NCBI GenBank assembly: GCA_903930515.1
Contig: CAIYYW010000203.1
Span: 1 to 22,461 of the forward strand
Length of the DNA: 22,461 nt
Reading direction: 5' to 3'
Source of the DNA: an uncultured delta proteobacterium
GTDB taxonomy: Bacteria; RBG-13-61-14; DRUE01
Below are positions 15,151 through 22,461 of the stretch, piece after piece (the first letter of the stretch is position 1; every line of letters starts with the position of its first letter). Below the pieces are notes generated by a model, which saw only the letters and a program-made list of their open reading frames with translations, ran no database searches and was not told where the DNA came from. The position numbers and the translations under genes are program-made.

Positions 15151-16530
15151 ATGAAGATTTTTTTCCATAAATGGCTCTGGTTCCTGCTGCTCCTGATCCT
15201 CTCCGGGGCGCTCCGTCTGTTCGGCCTGGAGATGGGCTTCTGGATGGACGAGATTATCACGGTCACGCAATTCGTTCCCAGTCCCTGGCTGAAGATCATT
15301 ACCGAGGTTCCCTATCCCAACAACCATATCCTTTACACCCTGCTGGCCAAGCTCGCGATCGATCTTTTCGGGGAGAAGGAATGGGCCGCGCGACTGCCGG
15401 CAATGATCTTTGGAACCGTCACGGCTCCGGTGGTTTATTCGGTGCTGCGCAAGAGATTTTCAAATCCGGCCTCGTTCGCAACCGGTTTGTTCCTGGCCCT
15501 CAATTTCTGGTCGGTATGGTTCAGCCAGGACGCGCGGGGATATTCGGCCTTGATCCTGTTCGGGTTCTTGAGCAATTGGCTGTTCCTGGAATACCCGGAG
15601 CGCGGTGACCAAAAATCGGTTTTCGCCTATATCCTGGTTTCGGTCCTCTGCGTTTGGTTTTATCTTTACGGGATTTTCCTGGTCGCGGGCCAGCTGTTTT
15701 GGGCCTTGCTCCGAGGGCGCGGCAAAAATGTTCGGCTGAAAAACCTGGTCCCGGTTTTGATTTCCGGCATCCTCGGGATTTCTCTTTACCTTCCGGGCCT
15801 GGCCCAGATTTATCATTACGGATTGAGCCAGCGCCAGATGGCCCGGCTTCACCCGCTGAACCTTTTGTTCTTCAAGGACCTGTTGATGATGCTGGCCGGA
15901 TCCAGGAACCTGGTCATCACCGCGGGGGTGTGCCTTTTGGCCCTGCCCGGATTTTTTTACCTGGCCAAAAAATGGCCTGGTTTTTTAGCGATCAACCTGG
16001 CCGGCGCCTTGGGGATTCTGACCGTGACCGCCCTGTCCGGTTTTTTTATATATCCCCGTTTTTTGATCTTCCTGCTTCCGTTGTTCGGGCTTTGCTTCGG
16101 GCTGAGCCTGGAATTTGCGGGGGTAATTTTGAAAGCGGCCAACAATTTTTTACGGGCAGCGGTTTTCACGATCCTGATCTTCCTGATGGTTTTGCTGCTG
16201 GCGCCGGGTCTGGTCAATTATTATCTTTTGGGCAAGCAAGGCTTCAAGGATTCCGCGGTTTACCTTCAAGACCGCCATCCGCCGGAGAGCGTAATCTGCT
16301 ACGGGATCATCTGCAAGGAGCTGGCTTACTATTACCATCGGCCGATGCTGGAGGTTTCGGAAAAAAAGCGCTTGACCCCGGAACTGATCCGGGGCAAGGT
16401 GATTATCTCGCGGCGGGTGGATTGGACCCAGGATAATCTTGAACTGGTCGGCCGGATTTGCTATCCTGAACAAGTGTGGCGATCCTCGGGGTATCCGGAA
16501 AACATCCTGGTCCTGTTCAACTGCAAATAA
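15151..16530 (+). CDS. membrane glycosyltransferase, GT39/ArnT-like (GT-C fold)
   Basis: Polytopic inner-membrane enzyme of 459 residues that would transfer a sugar from a lipid-linked donor to an acceptor on the periplasmic side. After the first span comes an acidic pair in the first external loop, FWMDE (Asp33, Glu34), the metal/acceptor site of GT-C enzymes. SQDARGYS (125-132) matches the SQxxR-Y block of the PMT-2/ArnT group. About ten hydrophobic spans follow, then a soluble C-terminal region from about residue 360 with PPESVICYGIICKELAYYY. The start has only a weak ribosome site (TTTGGAC). Sugar and acceptor cannot be deduced. The divergent neighbour is an SDR that might act on sugars. 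Confidence 0.85.
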   Translation: MKIFFHKWLWFLLLLILSGALRLFGLEMGFWMDEIITVTQFVPSPWLKIITEVPYPNNHILYTLLAKLAIDLFGEKEWAARLPAMIFGTVTAPVVYSVLRKRFSNPASFATGLFLALNFWSVWFSQDARGYSALILFGFLSNWLFLEYPERGDQKSVFAYILVSVLCVWFYLYGIFLVAGQLFWALLRGRGKNVRLKNLVPVLISGILGISLYLPGLAQIYHYGLSQRQMARLHPLNLLFFKDLLMMLAGSRNLVITAGVCLLALPGFFYLAKKWPGFLAINLAGALGILTVTALSGFFIYPRFLIFLLPLFGLCFGLSLEFAGVILKAANNFLRAAVFTILIFLMVLLLAPGLVNYYLLGKQGFKDSAVYLQDRHPPESVICYGIICKELAYYYHRPMLEVSEKKRLTPELIRGKVIISRRVDWTQDNLELVGRICYPEQVWRSSGYPENILVLFNCK

Positions 16531-16593
16531 TTTTTCATCTCTCAGAAAGCCGGGTCAAGGGCCGGAATCCTTTCGGCGGTCTCCGGGGATTTG

Positions 16594-16646
16594 CTTTGCA
16601 GGTAAAACCTTGCTATTTTTTTAGAAGTTAAAGTTGTAAAAGGAGG
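16594..16646 (+). promoter_or_regulatory. ribosome site and possible promoter of the acyl-CoA ligase gene
   Basis: AGGAGG at 16641-16646 lies nine bases before the ATG at 16656. Upstream, TTGCTT (starting about 16591) and TATTTT (about 16614) are 17 bases apart and could be a weak sigma70 promoter. The ribosome site is clear, the promoter is not. The 125-base gap after the GT39 gene has no clear terminator. Confidence 0.35.
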
Positions 16647-16655
16647 TTCGGGGGA

Positions 16656-18554
16656 ATGGCAAAGTATCAGGAAGTATGGGAAGAGTCGGTAAAGAATACT
16701 GAAAAATATTGGGGAGACGCCTCGGAAAAGGTTTACTGGAAGAAGAAATGGACCCAGGTTCTGGACCAATCCAAAAAGCCCTTTAACCGCTGGTTCGTGG
16801 GCGGGACCACCAACCTCTGCTACAACGCGATTGACCGGCATCTTCAAGCGAGGGCGGATCAGCCGGCGATTATCTGGGAAAGCCCGGAGACCAACAGCAG
16901 CCGCAAGCTGACCTACCGCGAGTTGTATCAGGAGGTCAACCGTTTTGCCAAGGTCCTGAAAGACCTGGGCCTGGCCAAAGGAGACCGGGTGGTGATTTAC
17001 CTGCCGATGGTTCCGGAGGCGATTGTGGCGATTATGGCCTGCGTCCGGATCGGCGCGATCCACTCGGTGGTTTTCGCCGGGTTCAGCTACGAGGCCCTGG
17101 CGGACCGGATCAACGACGCCCGCCCGAAGCTGTTGATCTGCGCGGAGGCGGGCAAGCGCAAGGGCAGAGAAGTTCTGCTGAAAGAGATTATTGACCGGTC
17201 TCTGGAGGTCTCTAAATTCCAGCCCGAGAAGGTGATTGTGCTGGACCGGAAGATCAGCCAGTGGAATAAGGTTGAGGGAAGGGACCTGGATTGGCAGGAG
17301 TTGATGGCCAAGGTTCCGGCCGACACCGTGGTTGAGCCGGAATGGCTGGAGAGCAGCGAGCTCAGCTATATCCTTTACACCTCCGGAACCACCGGCAAGC
17401 CCAAGGGAGTGGTGCGCGACACCGGCGGCCACCTGGTGGCTTTGAGCGACTCTATGGAAAAAATTTACGGGGTAAAGGCCGGGGATATTTACTGGTCAAC
17501 CTCCGACATCGGCTGGGTGGTCGGGCATAGCTACATTGTTTACGGACCCCTGATCGTGGGGGCGACCACCGTGATGTTTGAAGGCACGCCGGACAGCCCG
17601 AACCCGGGAATCTGGTGGGACATTGTTGACAAATATCAGGTCAATGTTATGTTCAGCGCGCCCACCGCGCTCCGGGTTTTGCGCAAGTTCCCGGAAAAAT
17701 GGATTAAGGACCACAGCTTCAAATCTCTCCGGTATTTGTTTTTGGCCGGGGAGCCCCTGGACGAGTTCACCTGGAAATGGGCCACCGATACTTTGGGCAA
17801 GACCGTGATTGACCATTACTGGCAGACCGAAAGCGGCTGGCCGATCCTGACCAATTTTGAAGGACTGGAATTGCTCCCGATCAAGCCGGGCAGTCCGACC
17901 AAGCCGGCGATGGGTTGGAGGCTGGAAGTGGTGAATGAAAAAGGAGAGCCCCTGCCCCGAGGCACCAAGGGATTTTTAATCGCCCATCCGCCGCTTCCTC
18001 CCGGCACCCTGATGACCATCTGGGGCGAGGACGACAAATTTTTGGAAAGCTACTGGAAGAACTATCCGGGAAAACTTTTGTATCATTCCGGCGATTACGC
18101 GATTGAGGACAAGGACGGATACTTCTTTATGTTGGGCCGGGCGGATGAAGTGATCAATGTGGCCGGGCACCGGCTGGGCACGCGGGAGATTGAGGAAGTG
18201 ATCAGCGGTCATCCTGCGGTGGCGGAGGTGAGCGCGATCGGGGTGAAGGACGAGATTAAGGGAGAGGCGATCGCGGCGTTCGTGGTGGTCAAGGAAGGGA
18301 TCACCACCGGAGAGGCTCTCCGGAAGGAAATCGCCGCCCTGGTCCGGGACAAGATCGGCGCGATTGCGGTACCGAGAAACATTGAGTTCGTCCGGATCCT
18401 GCCCAAGACCCGGAGCGGGAAAGTGATGCGGCGGGTGCTCAAGGCGATTACCGAGGGCGCGAAGCTGGGAGACCTTTCCACCATTGAAGACGGGACGAGC
18501 CTGGATGAAATCAAGAAGGCCACCGAGGCGAGCGGGCTCAAGGTCAAGGAATAG
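16656..18554 (+). CDS. AMP-forming acyl-CoA synthetase, propionate/acetate type (PrpE/AcsA-like)
   Basis: Cytoplasmic ligase of 632 residues that activates a short-chain acid to its CoA thioester through an acyl-AMP. Visible parts: the Acs N-terminal region with YWKKKWTQVLD, the phosphate loop YTSGTTGKPKG (from about 241), VRDTGGHLVAL soon after, WQTESGW (389-395), the GEDDKFLESYW and SGDYAIEDKDGYFFMLGRAD blocks, and Lys589 in PKTRSGKVMRR, the residue that is acetylated to switch off Acs enzymes. VRDTGGH and WQTESGW resemble propionate-CoA ligase PrpE more than acetate enzymes (usually WQTETGG). It is followed after three bases by a methyltransferase gene. It may handle short-chain acid products of amino acid fermentation in either direction. 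Exact acid is not proven. Confidence 0.92.
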   Translation: MAKYQEVWEESVKNTEKYWGDASEKVYWKKKWTQVLDQSKKPFNRWFVGGTTNLCYNAIDRHLQARADQPAIIWESPETNSSRKLTYRELYQEVNRFAKVLKDLGLAKGDRVVIYLPMVPEAIVAIMACVRIGAIHSVVFAGFSYEALADRINDARPKLLICAEAGKRKGREVLLKEIIDRSLEVSKFQPEKVIVLDRKISQWNKVEGRDLDWQELMAKVPADTVVEPEWLESSELSYILYTSGTTGKPKGVVRDTGGHLVALSDSMEKIYGVKAGDIYWSTSDIGWVVGHSYIVYGPLIVGATTVMFEGTPDSPNPGIWWDIVDKYQVNVMFSAPTALRVLRKFPEKWIKDHSFKSLRYLFLAGEPLDEFTWKWATDTLGKTVIDHYWQTESGWPILTNFEGLELLPIKPGSPTKPAMGWRLEVVNEKGEPLPRGTKGFLIAHPPLPPGTLMTIWGEDDKFLESYWKNYPGKLLYHSGDYAIEDKDGYFFMLGRADEVINVAGHRLGTREIEEVISGHPAVAEVSAIGVKDEIKGEAIAAFVVVKEGITTGEALRKEIAALVRDKIGAIAVPRNIEFVRILPKTRSGKVMRRVLKAITEGAKLGDLSTIEDGTSLDEIKKATEASGLKVKE

Positions 18555-18557
18555 CGA

Positions 18558-19286
18558 TTGCCGGAAATACTTGACCGCAGCCCGGAACTGCTGAATCCGG
18601 AGCAGTATTTCCAGAACCGTTTCCGGGAGCTTTTTAAGGACCCGTATAACCTGGCGACCAAGCCGGGGATGAGGTATTCGGAGTTGCTGGGAAAAATTCC
18701 GCCGCTCCAGGGTCATGAGGAATGCCTGGACCTGGGATGCGGCGCCGGCTTGGGAACCTGGATGATCGGCCGATCCGCGAAATTCGCGTTGGGAGTGGAC
18801 AGCACCCTGCCGGCCATAACCTTCGCCAATCAGCATTACCGCCGGGAAGGCAGGATTGAGTTTTCGGTTGAGGATGTCACCCGACTCTCGCTGGAGCGTA
18901 AATTTGACCGGGTGTTCCTGGTTCATGTTCTTGAGCATATTCTTGCAAAGCCCGGCTCAGAATTGATCTCCTTGATTTACCGCATGCTTAAACCCGGAGG
19001 GATGCTGCATGTATCAGTTCCAACCGAGGCGACTTTAATCAGCCGGTATCAGCGTTTGATGCAGTGGTCCAAGAATATTCCGCCCTGGGACCCTACCCAT
19101 ATCAGCAAGTTCACCATTCCCGGACTTAAAAGACTCGGGGAAAAATCCGGGTTCCAGGTTCTCAGGATTGAAGGAAAACTTTTCCCGTCAAAAAAACTTA
19201 AGGCCCTTGACCAAAAGTTGAAATTCCCGGCCTGGCTTCAAAACCCTTTAACCGAAGAGGCTTTCCTAACGCTGTCAAAAAAATAG
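18558..19286 (+). CDS. class I SAM-dependent methyltransferase (TTG start)
   Basis: Probable methyltransferase of 242 residues. The first plausible start is a TTG three bases after the ligase stop, with AAGGA at 18546-18550 seven bases ahead; the next ATG would remove 37 residues. The SAM-binding motif I is LDLGCGAGLG (57-66), the acidic end of strand 2 is GVDST (79-83), motif around FDRVFLVHVLEH (117-128), and LKPGGMLHVSVP (144-155) is typical of the UbiE/Methyltransf_11 group. The C-terminal part is Lys-rich. Substrate is unknown; small methyltransferases of this type occur in polysaccharide and lipid loci. It ends 91 bases before a convergent glycosyltransferase gene. Confidence 0.85.
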   Translation: MPEILDRSPELLNPEQYFQNRFRELFKDPYNLATKPGMRYSELLGKIPPLQGHEECLDLGCGAGLGTWMIGRSAKFALGVDSTLPAITFANQHYRREGRIEFSVEDVTRLSLERKFDRVFLVHVLEHILAKPGSELISLIYRMLKPGGMLHVSVPTEATLISRYQRLMQWSKNIPPWDPTHISKFTIPGLKRLGEKSGFQVLRIEGKLFPSKKLKALDQKLKFPAWLQNPLTEEAFLTLSKK

Positions 19287-19376
19287 CTGCCGGTCAAAGC
19301 AGGCGGATCCGCGCATGCGCTTGCCCCCGAGTGCGGCCAATATGGCAATCTGGATCGCGCCCAAGGTGTTTCCGGA

Positions 19377-20594
19377 TCAAACCATGCGCAACCGGTCCAT
19401 TAGATTTTTTATGACAATATTTTCCTCAAACTCCCAAGGCCTGGGATAGGCATAATCGGAAAGATCCTGTCCTTCCGCCAAGCGCTTTAAAAAGCGGTCA
19501 ATCCCCTCTTTAAATCGGGATTGCTCCTGCCCCAAGAAGCCCGGATGCGCGTATCCCCCGACCAGATCCGAGATGGCGCCCTGCTCCGGGCTGAAAAGCA
19601 ACAGGGGCTTTTGCGCCACCGCGTAATCACCGAATTTGGAAGGCAGGAATATTCCTTCCTGGAGCGGGGCCTCTACCAATAAGAGCGCGGATGCCTCGGA
19701 TATTCGCTCCAGACTCTCTTGGTAGGAAACCTGCCCTTCAAAAGCGATAAAAGATTCCATTCCATTATTCTTGACAAAGGTTTTAAAAGACTCATTCACA
19801 ATCCCGACAAATATAATGCGAACTTTGTTTCGCAATAATGCCTGCGCTTGAACCGCTTTATGGAAATAGCTGAAAAAATCCAGGGAAATCCGCAGAGAAT
19901 TCGCAGTCCCGACATGAAGGATATCTATTTGACGGCCTTGAGAATGACCGCTTTGTTTCTTCCATCCGATATGAGGAACGACGATCATTTTGGGGCCGAA
20001 TTGCAGATTAAGATTTCGCTCCAGATATTTCCCCAGCCGTTGACCGGGGAATATAATTCCATCAGCGGCGCTCAGGGCTTCTCTCGTTTTCCGACAGCTC
20101 CAGTAATCGGAGATCGGGTTCCGCCGTCCCTGCGTGTATGGCCATGGGGTCAAATAATAGGGGATCGGATCATTTATTCCGGCAACCCATTTTATCTTAA
20201 ACCGCCTTTTTAAGGACGCTCCGAGCATAATCGTTTCCAAGGGATATGACCTGGTCAACAGAAGATCAAAGGAGGTCTCTTGGAGCAGCTTCGCCGCGAA
20301 TGCGCGGGCCCGATTCAGATACCAATAAAGCACAAGCTTCCTCTTGCTGAACCGATCAATGAAACCAGCCATCTTTGCCCATCGGTAATAAATAGGAGCG
20401 GGGGTCCGGGTGATCCGCCCCAAGTCCTTGTTTAAAAATGGCGATCGGTCTTCATATTTTATCCCATATTCAAGCGCAGTTACCACATTCAAATCAACCC
20501 CTGATCCCACTAGAGCACGAGCCAATTTGGCGTTAACCACCGATTCCGGCGTGAGGATCGGCGGGAAATGAGGGGTGATCATCAGGATTCGCAT
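19377..20594 (-). CDS. GT4-like glycosyltransferase
   Basis: Predicted GT-B-fold glycosyltransferase of 405 residues. The N-terminus MRILMITPHFPPILTPESVV is the donor/acceptor domain start of GT4 enzymes. The C-terminal domain shows DILHVGTANSLR, IIFVGIVNE, FEGQVSYQESLERISEASAL and LPSKFGDYAVAQKPLL (317-332). The last block is the place of the EX7E-like nucleotide-sugar site, here with only part of that pattern (EGIFLPSKFGDY). It would add a sugar to a polysaccharide, glycolipid or protein in the cytoplasm. Transcription continues from the methyltransferase upstream (22-base gap). DNA here has visibly lower GC than the ligase and ior genes. The exact sugar is unknown. Confidence 0.75.
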   Translation of the reverse strand: MRILMITPHFPPILTPESVVNAKLARALVGSGVDLNVVTALEYGIKYEDRSPFLNKDLGRITRTPAPIYYRWAKMAGFIDRFSKRKLVLYWYLNRARAFAAKLLQETSFDLLLTRSYPLETIMLGASLKRRFKIKWVAGINDPIPYYLTPWPYTQGRRNPISDYWSCRKTREALSAADGIIFPGQRLGKYLERNLNLQFGPKMIVVPHIGWKKQSGHSQGRQIDILHVGTANSLRISLDFFSYFHKAVQAQALLRNKVRIIFVGIVNESFKTFVKNNGMESFIAFEGQVSYQESLERISEASALLLVEAPLQEGIFLPSKFGDYAVAQKPLLLFSPEQGAISDLVGGYAHPGFLGQEQSRFKEGIDRFLKRLAEGQDLSDYAYPRPWEFEENIVIKNLMDRLRMV

Positions 20595-20616
20595 CCCGCT
20601 CCTTGAGTTGAATCCA

Positions 20617-21459
20617 TCACTTTCTTGCCAAAACGAATCCCTGGCAGGTTAAATACCAGGGTTCAACCTTTTGACGGAGAACAATTTCGCGGAAGATGTT
20701 TTTGCATAATTTAATTATGTCTCTATACGATTTTTTTTCAAAAATCGGTTGCAAGCTCCCGGTATTCAACAGATACAGGCACGGGTGAGTAGTCCTTTCC
20801 GGGGCCTGCAAATTAAAATATTGTTCCAAAACCGTTCTGAATACCCGGTAATTTTGAGCGGTAAATTGGTTCGCGGAATTCAAACTGATGTCAACGGTGA
20901 GAATGAGCAACCCCTTCGGCTCAAGCACCCGGGCGAGTTCCTGAATGGTTCCTTCCAGATCAGACACATGCTCCAAGACGCTGATGCAGTAAGCCGCGGG
21001 AACCGAATGGTCAGGCAGCGGGATTGATTTTGCGGAAGCCAGCCGGAATTCGGTTGTTCCCGGATGGGAGGGCACGATTCGGGAAGCCCTCTTGAAATCC
21101 TTTTCCGAAACCGGGTCAACATCTATCGCCATCACCTCAAACCCTTCCCTTGCCGCCGCGAACGGGAAAAAAGTGACTCCGCTCCCAAAATCAACAAGCC
21201 TGGGGTTTTGACCGGGACCAAAGGATTTCCGCCATTTCCGCAGGTGATATAAAACATAGGGATATTCCCAAACCCGGCTCCAATTATGGAGCGGGTCCCG
21301 GGGCCAGATATATTCCGGACTTCTAAATTCCGGTTCATGGCTCAAAAATTCTTCCTGAATCCCTTCCAGATGATTGAAAAGTTCCTGCCATTCCCGGGAT
21401 TCAATATCCTCCAGGGAAGCAAATCCCGAATGATTAAATATTTCTCCTTTTAGCGGCAT
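20617..21459 (-). CDS. class I SAM-dependent methyltransferase
   Basis: Methyltransferase-like protein of 280 residues. After an N-terminal segment rich in acidic and aromatic residues (about 1-80) comes motif I as LVDFGSGVTFFP (88-99), with the strand-2 acid in AIDVDP (111-116), then AKSIPLPDHSVPAAYCISVL and LEHVSDLEGT, and a post-motif block LARVLEPKGLLILTVDI. The N-terminal part is longer than in simple Methyltransf_11 proteins and may bind the substrate. The ATG at 21459 has no good ribosome site (GGGGTG is 13 bases off), so the start is less sure. It is cotranscribed with the glycosyltransferase and the zinc-ribbon methyltransferase. Substrate unknown, perhaps a sugar or glycan end. Confidence 0.8.
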   Translation of the reverse strand: MPLKGEIFNHSGFASLEDIESREWQELFNHLEGIQEEFLSHEPEFRSPEYIWPRDPLHNWSRVWEYPYVLYHLRKWRKSFGPGQNPRLVDFGSGVTFFPFAAAREGFEVMAIDVDPVSEKDFKRASRIVPSHPGTTEFRLASAKSIPLPDHSVPAAYCISVLEHVSDLEGTIQELARVLEPKGLLILTVDISLNSANQFTAQNYRVFRTVLEQYFNLQAPERTTHPCLYLLNTGSLQPIFEKKSYRDIIKLCKNIFREIVLRQKVEPWYLTCQGFVLARK

Positions 21460-21495
21460 CGGCTATTTATCACCCCATCTCAAAAGTCAATCCCT

Positions 21496-22398
21496 TCATC
21501 CTTTTCGCGCAAGAATGGTCGCGACAAAAGAGCCTTGGGAGGAAATAGGTTTCGGATAAATCAACCCCGTAATCCTGCGCCAATTTATGGTCAGCGAAGA
21601 TGGCTGAGATTTGACAGGACCGGACCTTGGGATGCAGGGCTGGGCGTGTTCCCAGAATTGTTCCAGCAACAGGCCGTGGCGGCTCAATAAATTAGAGAGG
21701 CTGGCCAGGTCAAAGTAATTTATGTGCTCCAGGTCCACCCGGAAGCCGATCCAGGTCAGGCCCGCCTTGGCAATTTCTCCGGCATTGGGGATAGAAATCA
21801 AAAGCCTTCCGTCTTTTTCCATTGCGCCGGCGATGGTTTCAAGCATATCTCCGGGACGGGAAAGGTGCTCCAAGACCTGAAATAAGCAAAAAACATCATA
21901 TCGCCGTCCTTCAGGGATTGATTCCGAATGCGGGATTTTTTTCTCTTCCAATACTTTTGCGGCATTGGCATCCAATTCAACACCGAACACATTTCCGCCC
22001 CGATATTTTAAAAGTTCCAGAAAAAAACCGCCGGAACATCCTATTTCACAAATTGACACCCCCCTGATCCCGCCGGTATTCTCCAGGATATTAATGAAGG
22101 GATTGTTCAAGTTCGCGCTGATTTTATCCCATAAGCCCGCTTTTCCGAAGCCATAATTCTTATGAATGCCGTAGCCTTGATAGAATTTCGCCAACTCCTC
22201 CGGGCTGGGGATGTCGGCTAAATAGTGCATCCCGCAGTTTTTGCATTTATGGACCACAAAACGGTCGGGTCTGATTACCAGCGGCGCCGGGGTGTCTCCC
22301 GAACAGACCGGACAAGGACGGCGCCGCGCATTTTGCGCATTCCATCCCGGCGGCTTTCCGGCATGAACATTCTGAGGCAAAAAAGGCAGCTCAATCAT
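21496..22398 (-). CDS. zinc-ribbon class I SAM-dependent methyltransferase
   Basis: Protein of 300 residues with an N-terminal zinc ribbon, C29-P-V-C32 and C52-K-N-C55, followed by a Methyltransf_23-type SAM domain. The SAM motif is CEIGCSGGFFLELL (117-130), with the acid at GVELD (139-143), FQVLEHLSRPGDMLETIAGA and ISIPNAGEIAKAG further on. The layout resembles zinc-ribbon methyltransferases of surface-glycan loci, which methylate sugars or nucleotide sugars. The ATG at 22398 has a GAGGAAAGG site. It is the most upstream gene of this minus-strand unit in the window; the 63 bases beyond it include TGATATTTTA, which may be part of a promoter. Likely role is methylation of a glycan, not proven. 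Confidence 0.85.
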   Translation of the reverse strand: MIELPFLPQNVHAGKPPGWNAQNARRRPCPVCSGDTPAPLVIRPDRFVVHKCKNCGMHYLADIPSPEELAKFYQGYGIHKNYGFGKAGLWDKISANLNNPFINILENTGGIRGVSICEIGCSGGFFLELLKYRGGNVFGVELDANAAKVLEEKKIPHSESIPEGRRYDVFCLFQVLEHLSRPGDMLETIAGAMEKDGRLLISIPNAGEIAKAGLTWIGFRVDLEHINYFDLASLSNLLSRHGLLLEQFWEHAQPCIPRSGPVKSQPSSLTINWRRITGLIYPKPISSQGSFVATILARKG

Positions 22399-22461
22399 CG
22401 CGCCCTTTCCTCGGATGATCTTGGTAAAATATCATTGCTTCCGCTCCCATCCTTTAATGTC
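22399..22461. other. upstream end of the window
   Basis: Short AT-rich edge upstream of the zinc-ribbon methyltransferase. It contains its ribosome site and a minus-strand TATTTTA element that might be a -10 box. I see no gene start here. Confidence 0.3.

Noticed and set aside
19311-19320. GCGCATGCGC palindrome in the convergent gap as a terminator or operator
   Set aside because: No loop and no T-run, and nothing else around it supports a function.

Overview
The window looks like chromosomal DNA of a Gram-negative, probably anaerobic, amino-acid-fermenting or syntrophic bacterium. The reasons are an outer-membrane beta-barrel protein, Sec and lipoprotein signals, purine-rich Shine-Dalgarno sites, and an oxygen-sensitive ferredoxin-dependent 2-oxoacid oxidoreductase next to phenylacetate-CoA ligases. 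This mix is typical of Desulfobacterota, Acidobacteriota/Aminicenantia and similar lineages, but I cannot fix the phylum from sequence alone. GC is in the mid-50s by eye and drops after about 19.3 kb.

Positions 1-381 hold no convincing gene. They contain a good leftward sigma70-type promoter with an overlapping dyad that would drive a gene outside the window. From 382 to 15059 everything is on the minus strand, read right to left. The order of transcription is an HpnA/DFR-like SDR, a secreted Ig-like protein, a very short MscS-like protein, a TPR lipoprotein, iorA, iorB, a paaK-like ligase, a tandem-ACT protein, a second paaK-like ligase, an outer-membrane porin-like protein, and then livK, livH, livM, livG and livF. 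Several junctions overlap (ATGA, TAATG and a 17-bp overlap), which suggests translational coupling. Short gaps elsewhere suggest one long transcript with internal promoters.

The core (382-11925) reads as an uptake-to-thioester pathway: porin across the outer membrane, LivK-HMGF across the inner membrane, IorAB turning aryl-pyruvates into arylacetyl-CoA plus CO2 and reduced ferredoxin, and two PaaK-type ligases interconverting arylacetate and arylacetyl-CoA, with an ACT-domain protein between them as a likely amino-acid sensor. No aminotransferase, which would make the 2-oxo acid, is present.

From 15151 to 19286 genes are on the plus strand: a GT39-type membrane glycosyltransferase, a PrpE/Acs-type AMP-forming acyl-CoA ligase, and a small methyltransferase started by TTG. 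From 19377 to 22398 a second minus-strand unit of lower GC encodes a GT4-like glycosyltransferase and two methyltransferases, probably the edge of a surface-polysaccharide locus.

I found no tRNA, rRNA, CRISPR array, transposase or phage gene. The best leads are the compact aryl amino acid locus, the internally deleted MscS-like protein, the diverged PaaK pair, and the large hairpin between livK and livH.
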